Origin: Spongiibacteraceae bacterium UBA5047
Lineage (GTDB): Bacteria; Pseudomonadota; Gammaproteobacteria; Pseudomonadales; Spongiibacteraceae
Assembly: GCA_002415025.1 (NCBI GenBank)
Contig: DIBR01000051.1
Location: forward strand, 1 to 64,000
DNA length: 64,000 bases
Direction: 5' to 3'
Under the pieces are notes generated by a model that ran no database searches, was not told the DNA's origin, and worked only from the letters and a program-made list of their open reading frames with translations. Below are positions 49,477-59,234 of this stretch, piece after piece. The stretch's first letter is position 1, and every line of letters starts with the position of its first letter. A program made the translations under genes and the position numbers.

Positions 49477-50733
49477 ATGGGATACCAACATATCAAGGTG
49501 CCTTCAGAGGGTGAGAAAATTTCCGTGAATGCGGATCTTTCCCTTAACGTCCCTGATCGGCCAATTATTCCTTTTATCGAAGGAGATGGCATTGGGGTCG
49601 ATATCACTCCGGTGATGATTGACGTTGTCGATGCGGCGATTGAAAAAGCCTACGGTGGCAGCAAAAAAATCAGCTGGATGGAAATTTACACTGGCGAGAA
49701 AGCAGCTGAGCTGTACGACGGTGACTGGTTCCCGGCGGAAACGCTGGATGCAATCAAGGAATATGTGGTTGCCATTAAAGGCCCTCTGACAACACCCGTC
49801 GGTGGTGGTTTTCGTTCATTGAACGTTGCTCTGCGTCAGGAGCTGGATCTGTACGTATGTCAGCGCCCGGTTCGCTGGTTTGAAGGCGTGCCGTCACCCG
49901 TGAAAGAGCCCGGCAAGACCAACATGGTTATCTTTCGTGAAAACTCCGAAGACATTTATGCGGGCATCGAGTGGCAAGCAGGCACCGAAGAAGCCGATAA
50001 AGTCGTCAAGTTTCTGCAAGACGAAATGGGTGTTACCAAAATCCGCTTCCCCCAGAACGTCGGCATCGGTGTTAAACCGGTTTCGGAAGAGGGCACACAG
50101 CGCCTTGTTCGCAAAGCAATTCAATACACTATCGATCAGGATTTGCCGTCACTGACCATCGTGCACAAAGGCAATATCATGAAGTTCACCGAAGGTGCCT
50201 TCAAAAACTGGGGCTACGAGCTGGCTCAGAAGGAATTTGGCGGCGAGCTGCTGGACGGCGGCCCCTGGGTGAAAATCAAGAACCCGAACACAGGCAAAGA
50301 GATTGTCATCAAGGACGTGATTGCTGACGCCATGCTCCAGCAGGTACTGCTGCGCCCTGACGAGTACAGCGTTATTGCTACACTGAACCTGAACGGCGAC
50401 TACCTGTCAGACGCTCTGGCTGCCCAGGTAGGCGGCATCGGTATTGCACCGGGCGCCAACCTCAGTGACAACGTTGCCCTGTTTGAAGCCACCCACGGTA
50501 CTGCGCCAAAGTATGCCGGTCAGGACAAGGTGAACCCCGGTTCGCTGATTCTGTCTGCAGAAATGATGTTGCGCCACTTGGGCTGGAACGAAGCGGCCGA
50601 CCTGATTATCGACGGTATGAACGGTGCGATTCAGGCCAAGACGGTCACTTACGATTTTGAGCGCCTGATGGACGGTGCCAAACTGATGAAGTGTTCCGAG
50701 TTCGGCAAGGCCATTATTGCGAAAATGAGCTAA
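49477..50733 (+). CDS. icd: NADP-dependent isocitrate dehydrogenase
   Basis: A 418-residue dimeric enzyme of the TCA cycle, close to the Pseudomonas type (start MGYQHIKVPS). The start at 49477 has GGAG 6 bases upstream. Key motifs are 'IPFIEGDGIGVD', 'KGPLTTPVGGGFRSLN' (the Ser being the AceK phosphorylation site in E. coli) and 'HGTAPKYAGQDKVNPGS'. Divergent from rluE with 151 bases between. A TATGAT hexamer at 49360 has no clear -35. It ends at a strong terminator. Confidence 0.97.
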   Translation: MGYQHIKVPSEGEKISVNADLSLNVPDRPIIPFIEGDGIGVDITPVMIDVVDAAIEKAYGGSKKISWMEIYTGEKAAELYDGDWFPAETLDAIKEYVVAIKGPLTTPVGGGFRSLNVALRQELDLYVCQRPVRWFEGVPSPVKEPGKTNMVIFRENSEDIYAGIEWQAGTEEADKVVKFLQDEMGVTKIRFPQNVGIGVKPVSEEGTQRLVRKAIQYTIDQDLPSLTIVHKGNIMKFTEGAFKNWGYELAQKEFGGELLDGGPWVKIKNPNTGKEIVIKDVIADAMLQQVLLRPDEYSVIATLNLNGDYLSDALAAQVGGIGIAPGANLSDNVALFEATHGTAPKYAGQDKVNPGSLILSAEMMLRHLGWNEAADLIIDGMNGAIQAKTVTYDFERLMDGAKLMKCSEFGKAIIAKMS

Positions 50734-50735
50734 GC

Positions 50736-50773
50736 AAAAACGCGCGCAGCCAGTCGGCTGCGCGCCTGTTTTT
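50736..50773. terminator. Bidirectional intrinsic terminator between icd and cspD
   Basis: GCGCGCAGCC (50742-50751) and GGCTGCGCGC (50756-50765) form a perfect 10-bp stem with an AGTC loop. TTTTT follows (50769-50773) and AAAAA precedes (50736-50740), so it serves icd (+) and cspD (-), which converge here. Confidence 0.93.
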
Positions 50774-50814
50774 CACGGTATTTCGCGGTGGGGGGCTGTC
50801 TTTCGGTAGATGGT

Positions 50815-51054
50815 CTACGCAGTTGCCACTTTCTCGCGTTCCTGCATTTCTTCCGTGCATTTGATATTTACGGCATGTCTGCCTTTGGGGCCATCTTCCA
50901 GATCAAACTGTACGCTTTGTCCGGCTTTCAGTGTTTTATAGCCATCCATGTCTATCGCACTGTAGTGAACAAAAATATCCTCTTCGGAGTTTTCTGCGAC
51001 TACAAAACCATAGCCCTTGGCATTATTGAACCACTTAACTACACCAGTATTCAT
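50815..51054 (-). CDS. cspD: Cold-shock-like protein CspD
   Basis: A 79-residue cold-shock-domain protein with RNP1 KGYGFV and RNP2 DIFVHY. It ends with a short acidic and basic tail ('CTEEMQEREKVATA'). CspD is a stationary-phase single-stranded nucleic-acid-binding replication inhibitor in E. coli. Placement divergent from clpS is the conserved arrangement. The 196-base region between them (51055-51250) should hold both promoters; I cannot name them confidently. Confidence 0.94.
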   Translation of the reverse strand: MNTGVVKWFNNAKGYGFVVAENSEEDIFVHYSAIDMDGYKTLKAGQSVQFDLEDGPKGRHAVNIKCTEEMQEREKVATA

Positions 51055-51250
51055 AATGACTTTTCCGCTTCAGGTTTTTGATATACTCGACTGCAACTGC
51101 TTGCTGCGACATTGAGTCGGCTGATTGTTATAGAACTTCCTTCGCGATCAATGTCTTAGTAGAGTTACGTTATACAGGTACCAGTTGGCAGGTCAATATC
51201 CCCACGTACCCGAATAGTAAAATTCACTTATTTGCAATCTAAGCGGAATC

Positions 51251-51631
51251 ATGCAACGTAAACCCGATAGTAACGGCCTTTTGGCGCCCTTGATTCGCCT
51301 CAGCCGGGAAGACGATGAAGACTCCCGACACGGGGGCGGCCTCTCGGTTCAGGAAGTTGAACCGGAACAAAAGGCGCCTTCGTTATACCGTGTGGTCTTG
51401 ATGAATGATGACTACACCCCCATGGAATTTGTTGTTGAAGTATTGGAGGTGTTTTTCAACAAGGATCGACAAACCGCGACCCATATTATGTTGACGGTGC
51501 ACACACAGGGCAAAGGCGTTTGTGGCATCTATACTCGTGATATAGCGGAAACTAAAGCCGCGCAAGTGAATCAATATGCTAGGAAGCATGAACACCCGCT
51601 TCTTGCCGAAATTGAAGAGAGCAGTGATTGA
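51251..51631 (+). CDS. clpS: ATP-dependent Clp protease adaptor ClpS
   Basis: A 126-residue adaptor that delivers N-degron substrates to ClpA. The core is 'YRVVLMNDDYTPMEFVVEVLE' (about 47-67; N-end binding pocket with NDDYTPMEFV), then 'GKGVCGIYTRDIAETKAAQV'. The acidic, flexible N-terminal 40 residues are longer than in E. coli. clpA begins 16 bases later. It works with the Aat and Bpt transferases encoded close by. Confidence 0.96.
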   Translation: MQRKPDSNGLLAPLIRLSREDDEDSRHGGGLSVQEVEPEQKAPSLYRVVLMNDDYTPMEFVVEVLEVFFNKDRQTATHIMLTVHTQGKGVCGIYTRDIAETKAAQVNQYARKHEHPLLAEIEESSD

Positions 51632-51647
51632 GAGGTAGCACACCGCC

Positions 51648-53924
51648 ATGCTGAGCAGAGATCTGGAAGCCACCCTGGGGCAGGCCTTTAAAGAGGCCAG
51701 AACCAAAAGCCACGAGTTTATGACGGTCGAGCATCTGCTATTGGCGCTGCTGGACAATGAGGCTGCCAATAAGGTGTTGGTGGCCTGTGGCGCGGATATG
51801 CGTCAACTGCGCTTTGACCTGGTGGAGTTTGTCGAAGCGACGACACCACTTATTCCCGAAAACGATATGGAGCGGGAAACCCAGCCAACCCTGGGCTTTC
51901 AGCGTGTGCTCCAGCGTGCGGTGTTTCACGTTCAGTCGTCCGGCAAGCAGGAGGTGACGGGAGCCAATGTGCTGGTCGCCATTTTCAGTGAGCAGGAAAG
52001 TCAGGCGGTTTACTTCCTCAAGCAGCAAAATATCGCCAGGCTGGATGTCGTTAATTACATCACACACGGCATTTCACGTATCGCCGAAGACGATGCTGCT
52101 TCAGATGCCGGTATCAAAGCGGATGAAGAGGGCGGCGAAGCGAGTTCTGATCGCCCGCTCGATCAGTTTGCGGTCAACCTCAACACCGAAGCCGAAGAAG
52201 GGCGCATTGACCCCCTGGTTGGCCGGCTTGACGAGGTAACGCGCGTTGCGCAGATTCTGTCACGTCGCCGCAAAAATAATCCTTTGCTTGTGGGCGAGTC
52301 GGGTGTCGGTAAAACTGCCATTGCCGAAGGCCTCGCCAAGTTGATTGTCGAAGGCGAAGTGCCTGAAATTTTGAAAGACAGCGTGGTGTACTCGCTGGAC
52401 CTCGGCGCGCTGCTGGCGGGCACCAAATATCGCGGGGATTTCGAGAAGCGCTTCAAGGGACTTCTGGCGGACCTGAAAAAGCGGGAAGGCGCCATTTTGT
52501 TTATCGACGAAATCCATACCATTATCGGGGCGGGTGCCGCCTCCGGCGGCGTTATGGATGCGTCAAACTTGCTTAAGCCCTTGCTGGCTTCCGGCCAGAT
52601 GCGCTGCATTGGCTCCACTACTTTTCAAGAATATCGCGGTATTTTCGAGAAAGACCGTGCCCTGAGTCGCCGCTTCCAGAAAATTGATGTGCTGGAGCCC
52701 AGTGTTGACGAGGCTCACGGTATTCTCAAAGGTCTGAAATCGCGTTTTGAGAAGTTTCACGAGCTGGAGTACACCGACGCTGCACTGAAAGCGGCTGCCG
52801 AGTTGTCGGATCGCTATATCAATGACCGTTTTCTGCCAGACAAGGCGATAGACGTAATAGATGAGGCGGGCGCCTTTCAGCGCCTGCAAAAGGGCGATGC
52901 GCGCAAAACCCTGCTTGATGTGCCGGATATAGAGGCCGTTATCGCGAAGATAGCGCGCATACCCCCTAAATCCGTGTCGTCGGATGACAAGACCATTCTC
53001 GCCAAGCTCGAAGAAAACCTGAAAATGGTGGTGTTTGGTCAGGATCCGGCAATTTCTACCCTGGCGGCGGCCATCAAGCTGGCGCGCGCAGGCCTGAAAG
53101 AGCCGCAAAAGCCGATAGGCTCCTTTCTGCTCGCCGGCCCGACCGGTGTTGGCAAGACCGAAGTTTGCCGACAGCTGGCAAAATTGCTGGGGCTGGAGCT
53201 GGTGCGCTTCGATATGTCCGAATATATGGAGCGCCATACGGTGTCACGCCTGATCGGTGCGCCCCCCGGCTATGTCGGTTTTGACCAGGGCGGGTTGCTA
53301 ACCGATGCCGTAAGCAAGGCCCCGCATTGCGTTGTGCTGCTTGATGAAATCGAAAAAGCCCATCCGGATTTGTTCAATTTGCTGCTGCAGGTAATGGACC
53401 ACGGCTCTCTGACCGATAACAACGGACGTAAAGCCGATTTCCGCAATGTGATTCTGGTCATGACAACCAATGCGGGTGCAGAGAGCATGAGCAAGCGTTC
53501 GATGGGCTTCACCGAGCAGGACAACAGTACTGACTCGCTGGAGGCGATCAACCGCCTGTTTACACCGGAGTTCCGCAACCGGCTGGACAGCACCGTGTTG
53601 TTCAACCCGCTTGAAACTGACGTGGTACTAACGGTTGTCGACAAATTCCTGTTTGAGCTGCAGTCGCAACTGGACGACAAGCAGGTAACGATCAACGTTG
53701 ACGACGATGCCCGCCAATGGCTGGTTGAACATGGCTACGACAAGCAGATGGGTGCCCGCCCGATGACGCGAATCATCCAGGAGCACATTAAAAAGCCGCT
53801 GGCGGAGATGGTGTTGTTTGGCGATCTGGCAGAGAAGGGCGGTGTTGTCAGGGTGTCGGTTACGGACGGCAAGTTGACACTTAGCGTCCAGCAGTCTGCC
53901 GAACTGGAAGCGCCCGTTCACTAA
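51648..53924 (+). CDS. clpA: ATP-dependent Clp protease ATP-binding subunit ClpA
   Basis: A 758-residue double-AAA+ unfoldase. The N-domain binds ClpS. Walker A motifs are GESGVGKT (module 1) and GPTGVGKT (module 2), with Walker B 'ILFIDEIH' and 'VVLLDEIEKAHPD'. It lacks the ClpB middle coiled coil, so ClpA fits. It partners with ClpP, which is not in this window. Its stop codon lies in the terminator hairpin. Confidence 0.97.
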   Translation: MLSRDLEATLGQAFKEARTKSHEFMTVEHLLLALLDNEAANKVLVACGADMRQLRFDLVEFVEATTPLIPENDMERETQPTLGFQRVLQRAVFHVQSSGKQEVTGANVLVAIFSEQESQAVYFLKQQNIARLDVVNYITHGISRIAEDDAASDAGIKADEEGGEASSDRPLDQFAVNLNTEAEEGRIDPLVGRLDEVTRVAQILSRRRKNNPLLVGESGVGKTAIAEGLAKLIVEGEVPEILKDSVVYSLDLGALLAGTKYRGDFEKRFKGLLADLKKREGAILFIDEIHTIIGAGAASGGVMDASNLLKPLLASGQMRCIGSTTFQEYRGIFEKDRALSRRFQKIDVLEPSVDEAHGILKGLKSRFEKFHELEYTDAALKAAAELSDRYINDRFLPDKAIDVIDEAGAFQRLQKGDARKTLLDVPDIEAVIAKIARIPPKSVSSDDKTILAKLEENLKMVVFGQDPAISTLAAAIKLARAGLKEPQKPIGSFLLAGPTGVGKTEVCRQLAKLLGLELVRFDMSEYMERHTVSRLIGAPPGYVGFDQGGLLTDAVSKAPHCVVLLDEIEKAHPDLFNLLLQVMDHGSLTDNNGRKADFRNVILVMTTNAGAESMSKRSMGFTEQDNSTDSLEAINRLFTPEFRNRLDSTVLFNPLETDVVLTVVDKFLFELQSQLDDKQVTINVDDDARQWLVEHGYDKQMGARPMTRIIQEHIKKPLAEMVLFGDLAEKGGVVRVSVTDGKLTLSVQQSAELEAPVH

Positions 53925-53937
53925 CGGGCGCCTTTTA
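53910..53937 (+). terminator. Intrinsic terminator overlapping the clpA stop codon
   Basis: GCGCCCGTT (53910-53918) and AACGGGCGC (53923-53931) form a perfect 9-bp stem with a CACT loop. CTTTTACTT follows. The clpA stop TAA (53922-53924) is in the loop/right arm. It separates clpA from convergent infA. Confidence 0.85.
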
Positions 53938-53946
53938 CTTCAGCCC

Positions 53947-54165
53947 TTAACGGGCGCGGTAGGTGATGCGGCCTTTGGTCAAATCGTAAGGAGTTAGTTC
54001 TACCTTGACCTTGTCGCCGGTCAGTATGCGGATGTAGTGCTTGCGCATTTTGCCGGAGATGTGGGCGGTGACAACGTGCCCGTTTTCCAGTTTCACCCGG
54101 AAAGTTGTGTTGGGAAGGGTATCAATCACCTCGCCTTCCATTTCAAATTGGTCTTCTTTCGCCAT
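53947..54165 (-). CDS. infA: Translation initiation factor IF-1
   Basis: A 72-residue S1/OB-fold protein, the standard length, starting MAKEDQFEMEGEV with 'FRVKLENGHVVTAHISGKMRK' and 'IRILTGDKVKVE' following. It binds the ribosomal A site during initiation. It lies downstream of bpt on the minus strand, as in Pseudomonas and relatives. The 186-base gap 54166-54351 before it shows no further gene. Confidence 0.98.
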   Translation of the reverse strand: MAKEDQFEMEGEVIDTLPNTTFRVKLENGHVVTAHISGKMRKHYIRILTGDKVKVELTPYDLTKGRITYRAR

Positions 54166-54351
54166 GCGGCGTTACCTCAAATATTCTGCTGTTTGACTTG
54201 CGCGGGCTTGTCGGCTGGTTATCCGGCAGGGTGCGCGATTTTTGCTGCGCGCATTTTGCCCTAAAACGGGCCGGGGCGCAAAGTGGATGATGGTTCCCGG
54301 GCTGAGCAAAGGCTTAACGGCTTTCGTTGGCACGGCCTGAGGTCAGATGCA

Positions 54352-55056
54352 CTAGCGCAGCGTTAGCCACCGGCGATCAATATACAACTGCAGGGGGCGA
54401 AAATGGATTTTGTAGCTCATTTTCTGGCAACCCTTTATCCAGTAGCCCAGATACAGGTAATTTAGCCCAAGCGCGCGAGCCTGTTCGATTTGCCACAGTA
54501 TGGCGAAGTTGCCCAGCCCGCGTTTGTGTTCGAGCGGGTCAAAAAAGGTATACACCGCCGACAGGCCATCGTCGAGAAGGTCGAACACCGACACCGCAAT
54601 TAATTGCTCCTCACGGTAAAAGCGGGCAAATCGGGTTACACCCCATTCGGCACTGAGGAAGCTGCGATACTGTTCCTCACTCGGCGGGTACATATCGCCA
54701 TCGCGATGACGCGTACTTATGTAGCGGGCATAAAGCGGGTAATCCAGAGCCATGTCAGACTGCTCGAAGACTTCAACCCGGATGTCACTGTTGCGCTTCA
54801 GGCAACGCTTCTGGCTGCGATTAAACGAGAAATCGGTAACCGGAATGCGGGAAAGAATGCACTGCTGGCAACTTTCGCAGTGCGGTCTGTACAAATGCTG
54901 ACCGCTGCGGCGAAAGCCGTGTCGCGACAATTGTGAATACAGCGCCTTGTCGACCGCAGCATCCGGGTCAATGAAAACAGTGGTTGCCTGCTCGTCCAGA
55001 TAGCTGCAAGGGTGCGGGCTGGTGCGAAATAATTTAAGTTCTTCGAGGCTCGCCAC
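54352..55056 (-). CDS. bpt: Aspartate/glutamate leucyltransferase (Bpt)
   Basis: A 234-residue ATE-family transferase that moves leucine from Leu-tRNA to N-terminal Asp or Glu. The N-terminal 'SPHPCSYLDEQATTVFID' and the zinc or iron-sulphur cysteines in 'CESCQQCIL' are family features. 'YLGYWIKGCQKMSYK' is the C-terminal motif. It sits between aat and infA. Together with Aat, ClpS and ClpA it completes the bacterial N-degron pathway. Confidence 0.95.
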   Translation of the reverse strand: MASLEELKLFRTSPHPCSYLDEQATTVFIDPDAAVDKALYSQLSRHGFRRSGQHLYRPHCESCQQCILSRIPVTDFSFNRSQKRCLKRNSDIRVEVFEQSDMALDYPLYARYISTRHRDGDMYPPSEEQYRSFLSAEWGVTRFARFYREEQLIAVSVFDLLDDGLSAVYTFFDPLEHKRGLGNFAILWQIEQARALGLNYLYLGYWIKGCQKMSYKIHFRPLQLYIDRRWLTLR

Positions 55057-55083
55057 GGCAATGCCTTTAAGTACAGTGTGCCC

Positions 55084-55779
55084 TCATTCTAACGCCCATC
55101 TGCCCCTGATTGCAGGGTCGGAATTGACGAGTGCATCAAGAAGGCGGGAAAATTCCCGGCGTGTAATATCTTCCGCTCCCATCGAATAGAGATGAGGGTT
55201 GCCCACCTGGCAGTCGATCAATTCCACGCCTTGCGAATCCAGCCACTCGCACAAGGTGGCGAGCCCGACCTTGGATGCATTGCTCACCCGGCTGAACATG
55301 GATTCGCCGAAAAACACCCGGCCAATACACATGCCATAGAGTCCACCTACCAACTCCTGATCCCGCCAGACTTCCACCGAGTGCGCCCATCCCAGTTCGT
55401 GCATACGAATATAGGCGTTAAGCATATCGCTCGTTATCCAGGTGCCCGAACGCGACAGATCAAGGGTTGCACAACCGCGAATCACGCGGCGAAAGGCTTT
55501 GTCGAAGGTAACCGACAACTCCCCGCGCCGGCGCATTTTTCGCAATGATCGGGATATATGAACGTTGGCCGGAAAAAGCACCGCGCGCGGGTCGGGTGAC
55601 CACCACAGAATAGGTTGAGGATCTTCGTACCAGGGGAAAATGCCACGGCGATACGCTGCCAGGAGTCGCTCGGGACCGAGGTCACCGCCAACGGCCAGCA
55701 GGCCGTTGGGTTCAGTCAGCGCCGCCTGTAAAGGCGGGAATTCGGGGGAGTCCGGATCCAGCCAGTAAACGGCGCTCAC
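55084..55779 (-). CDS. aat: Leucyl/phenylalanyl-tRNA-protein transferase
   Basis: A 231-residue enzyme that adds Leu or Phe to N-terminal Lys or Arg, creating primary N-degrons. Motifs are 'PNGLLAVGGDLGPERLLAAY', 'GIFPWYEDPQPILWWSPDPR' and 'VWRDQELVGGLYGM'. The start is GTG at 55779; no good ATG lies near. It follows trxB after 16 bases and leads into bpt. Confidence 0.97.
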   Translation of the reverse strand: MSAVYWLDPDSPEFPPLQAALTEPNGLLAVGGDLGPERLLAAYRRGIFPWYEDPQPILWWSPDPRAVLFPANVHISRSLRKMRRRGELSVTFDKAFRRVIRGCATLDLSRSGTWITSDMLNAYIRMHELGWAHSVEVWRDQELVGGLYGMCIGRVFFGESMFSRVSNASKVGLATLCEWLDSQGVELIDCQVGNPHLYSMGAEDITRREFSRLLDALVNSDPAIRGRWALE

Positions 55780-55795
55780 GATTCAGTGCCGGTGA

Positions 55796-56743
55796 CTATT
55801 CGTTGTCCAGAAATTTTTCGGCATCCAGCGCGGCCATGCATCCAAAGCCGGCTGATGTTACCGCCTGGCGGTATACGTGGTCGGCCACATCACCGGCGGC
55901 AAATACACCCTCAATGCTGGTTGCAGTGGCTTTGCCTTCCGTACCTGAATTGATTTTCAGGTAGCCGTCTTTCATATCCAGCTGCCCGGCAAAAATATCG
56001 GTATTGGGTTTGTGGCCAATCGCGATAAAGACCCCGGCAAGCTCGATATCTCGAGTGCTGCCGTCCTGGGTGCTTTTGATCCGCATACCGGTAACGCCGC
56101 TATCGTCGCCCAGCACTTCGTCCAGCGTGTTATTCCACTCGATGGTGATATTGCCGTTCTTTTCACGGTCGAACAGTTTGTCTTGCAGAATCTTTTCCGC
56201 CCGTAATGAATCACGGCGGTGTACCAGTGTCACTTCCGAAGCGATGTTGGAGAGGTACAGGGCTTCTTCAACGGCCGTATTACCGCCGCCGATAACGGCG
56301 ACTTTCTTGCCGCGATAGAAAAAACCGTCGCAGGTGGCACAGGCGCTTACGCCCTTGCCCATAAAGGCTTCCTCGGACGGCAAGCCCAGATACTGGGCTG
56401 AGGCGCCGGTGGCGATGACGAGTGCATCACAGCTGTATTGCTTGTTTCCTGTCAGGCTGAACGGCCGTTTGGACAGGTCGACCGACTCGATGTGGTCAAA
56501 GATGACCTCGGTGTCAAAGCGTTCGGCGTGTGCCTGCATGCGCATCATCAGTTCCGGCCCCTGTACACCCTTGTCATCGCCGGGCCAGTTGTCGACATCG
56601 GTTGTGGTGGTCAATTGGCCGCCTTGCTCCAGACCGGTAATAACTACCGGAGAGAGGTTGGCTCTGGCCGCGTAAACAGCCGCAGTGTAGCCGGCCGGGC
56701 CGGAGCCCAAAATGATAAGGCGGTGGTGTTGTACATCAGACAT
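55796..56743 (-). CDS. trxB: Thioredoxin reductase
   Basis: A 315-residue flavoprotein with N-terminal FAD motif GSGPAGYTAA, the redox pair CATC ('SACATCDGFF', near residues 136-139), NADPH motif GGGNTAVEEA and C-terminal 'GVFAAGDVAD'. It reduces thioredoxin. Divergent from ftsK with 164 bases between. It is followed by aat, the conserved order. Confidence 0.97.
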   Translation of the reverse strand: MSDVQHHRLIILGSGPAGYTAAVYAARANLSPVVITGLEQGGQLTTTTDVDNWPGDDKGVQGPELMMRMQAHAERFDTEVIFDHIESVDLSKRPFSLTGNKQYSCDALVIATGASAQYLGLPSEEAFMGKGVSACATCDGFFYRGKKVAVIGGGNTAVEEALYLSNIASEVTLVHRRDSLRAEKILQDKLFDREKNGNITIEWNNTLDEVLGDDSGVTGMRIKSTQDGSTRDIELAGVFIAIGHKPNTDIFAGQLDMKDGYLKINSGTEGKATATSIEGVFAAGDVADHVYRQAVTSAGFGCMAALDAEKFLDNE

Positions 56744-56907
56744 GGTGCGGTAATCCCGAATTTCAGTGAATAAAAGACGTCATAGAGGGCGCTCATAATA
56801 GGGCAAAAGGGCGCTGCCAGCAAAAGCTATTCCGGTGGCGCAAAGCGTGCTCATGGATGTTAAGATGGGCACAATATATGAACATAAATCAGTAAGTTGA
56901 GGGACGC

Positions 56908-59232
56908 TTGGGAAAAGCAGCGAAACGCCGAGACAGTGAAGCCCGCGAACAGTTGTCCTTACGTTTTCGTGAAGGCGCGCTGATCGCATTTTCAGCGATA
57001 TTTATTTTTCTGCTGGTCGCCTTGAGCACCTACAGTGTCGACGACCCGGGTTGGTCGCGCACAGGTAATGGGGGTTCGGTGAATAATGCGGTGGGGCCGG
57101 TGGGTGCGTGGTTCGCCGACGTGTTCTATGCCCTGTTCGGCTATATGGCCTATTTGTTCCCGGCCATGCTGGGTTTTCAGGCAGTCCGCATCTTCCGCGA
57201 TCGCGCCAGCACCCAACTTATTGACCCCATCGTACTGAGCCTTCGCTTTGTCGGTTTTATCCTGGTTATGATGGCCAGCACGGCACTGGCAGGTATCAGC
57301 GCCAATGATGCCCAGATTCCCTTTGGCGCAGGCGGTGTTCTTGGCGATGCCATTGGCGTGGCATCCGTCGATGCTTTCAGCGTGTTCGGTGCCCGTCTGG
57401 TGTTGGTCGCCATCCTGCTGTTCGGTCTGACCATTTTTACCGATTTGTCCTGGATTGCGTTGATGGACAAGCTGGGCGCACTTACCCTGAGCCTTGTTGA
57501 TACCGCAAGAGAGCGCGCCGAGCGCGTAGGGCGCTGGTATCGGGAACGCCGTAATTTGAAGGTTGTTCAAAACCAGCGCCGCGAAGCGGTCGTCAAACAA
57601 ATTGCCAAGCAGAAAGACCGGATTCCGCCAAAAATTTCGCCGCCTGCTCCAAAACCAAAGCAAACCAGCCAGCGCGTGGAAAAAGAGCGGCAAAAATCCT
57701 TGTTTGATGCTCCCGTGACCGGTGATTTGCCGCCGTTGCAGTTGCTGGACGAAGCCGATCATCACAACAAAAAGGGCTTTTCGCCGGAAACTCTGGAAGC
57801 GATGTCGCGCCTGCTGGAACTCAAACTGCAGGACTTTAACGTGATTGCCAAAGTGGTCGCGGTATATCCGGGCCCGGTAATCACACGTTTTGAAATCGAA
57901 CCTGATGCTGGCGTCAAGGTCAGCAAAATCAGCAATCTTGCCAAAGATCTGGCGCGCTCGCTGGCCGTAATCAGTGTTCGTGTTGTGGAAGTGATTCCCG
58001 GTAAACCCTATGTGGGTATAGAAATACCCAATGAAGATCGCGAGGTAGTGAACTTCCGTGAAGTGCTGTCCTCAAAAACCTACGAGGACAGCAAATCGGC
58101 GCTAACGCTTGCGCTTGGTCACGACATTTCGGGCGAGCCAGTGGTAGCTGACCTTGCCAAAATGCCGCATTTGTTGGTGGCTGGCACCACCGGTTCAGGT
58201 AAGTCGGTGGGTGTGAACGCCATGCTCGTCAGCCTGCTTTACAAGGCCGGTCCTGACAAAGTGCGTTTAATGCTGGTTGATCCCAAGATGTTGGAGCTGT
58301 CAGTTTATGACGGAATCCCGCATCTGTTGTCGCCGGTCATTACCGACATGAAAGATGCCGCCAACGGACTGCGTTGGTGCGTCGGGGAAATGGAGCGACG
58401 CTACAAGTTGATGGCAGCAATGGGGGTGAGAAACCTCGCAGGCTTTAATCGAAAGATCCAGGACGCCGCAAGCAGTGGTAATCCGATCAAGGATCCGCTG
58501 TGGATACCCGGGGAAGACTTTGAAGCCGGTGTAGATGAGCCGGAAGCGCCCGAGTTGATTCCGTTGCCAGCCATCGTCGTGGTGATTGACGAATTTGCCG
58601 ACATGATGATGATTGTCGGTAAAAAAGTGGAAGAACTTATCGCGCGAATTGCGCAAAAGGCGCGGGCCGCCGGTATACATCTGATTCTCGCCACACAGCG
58701 GCCGTCCGTTGATGTCATTACCGGCTTGATCAAAGCCAATGTGCCTACGCGCATTGCCTTTCAGGTGTCGTCGAAGATTGATTCACGAACGATCCTTGAC
58801 CAAGGCGGAGCAGAACAGTTACTGGGCCACGGCGATATGCTGTATTTGCCGCCTGGCAGCGGCTTGCCGGTACGGATACACGGTGCCTTTGTGTCGGATG
58901 ACGAGGTACATAGGGTCGTAGCCGACTGGCAGCGTCGTGGTGAGCCTGATTATATCGATGGCTTGCTGGAAGAGGGCAGCCAGATTGATGCGATTACCGG
59001 CGCACCGAGCGGCAATGGTGATGAAGACGGCGAAGGTGACGCGCTCTACGACGAAGCAGTGCGCTTTGTCACCGAAAGCCGTCGGGCCTCTATATCCTCG
59101 GTTCAACGAAAGCTCCGCATTGGCTACAACCGTGCGGCGCGCCTGATAGAGAGTATGGAGGCAGCGGGTGTTGTGACCGAGATGGGGCACAACGGCGCCC
59201 GGGAAGTTATAGCCCCCCCACCTGTGGATTAA
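56908..59232 (+). CDS. ftsK: DNA translocase FtsK
   Basis: A 774-residue, septum-bound translocase for chromosome segregation. The start is TTG at 56908, with GAGGG 5 bases upstream. Four transmembrane helices lie in the first 190 residues. A charged, shorter-than-E. coli linker follows. The motor has Walker A 'GTTGSGKSVG' and 'VIDEFADMMM'. The C-terminal gamma winged helix ('VTESRRASISSVQRKLRIGYN') reads KOPS sites. lolA begins 2 bases after its end. Confidence 0.97.
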   Translation: MGKAAKRRDSEAREQLSLRFREGALIAFSAIFIFLLVALSTYSVDDPGWSRTGNGGSVNNAVGPVGAWFADVFYALFGYMAYLFPAMLGFQAVRIFRDRASTQLIDPIVLSLRFVGFILVMMASTALAGISANDAQIPFGAGGVLGDAIGVASVDAFSVFGARLVLVAILLFGLTIFTDLSWIALMDKLGALTLSLVDTARERAERVGRWYRERRNLKVVQNQRREAVVKQIAKQKDRIPPKISPPAPKPKQTSQRVEKERQKSLFDAPVTGDLPPLQLLDEADHHNKKGFSPETLEAMSRLLELKLQDFNVIAKVVAVYPGPVITRFEIEPDAGVKVSKISNLAKDLARSLAVISVRVVEVIPGKPYVGIEIPNEDREVVNFREVLSSKTYEDSKSALTLALGHDISGEPVVADLAKMPHLLVAGTTGSGKSVGVNAMLVSLLYKAGPDKVRLMLVDPKMLELSVYDGIPHLLSPVITDMKDAANGLRWCVGEMERRYKLMAAMGVRNLAGFNRKIQDAASSGNPIKDPLWIPGEDFEAGVDEPEAPELIPLPAIVVVIDEFADMMMIVGKKVEELIARIAQKARAAGIHLILATQRPSVDVITGLIKANVPTRIAFQVSSKIDSRTILDQGGAEQLLGHGDMLYLPPGSGLPVRIHGAFVSDDEVHRVVADWQRRGEPDYIDGLLEEGSQIDAITGAPSGNGDEDGEGDALYDEAVRFVTESRRASISSVQRKLRIGYNRAARLIESMEAAGVVTEMGHNGAREVIAPPPVD

Positions 59233-59234
59233 AG

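Noticed and set aside
54225..54260. GC-rich hairpin followed by TTTT upstream of infA
   Set aside because: It lies on the wrong strand and side to end infA or bpt transcription, and clpA already has a terminator.
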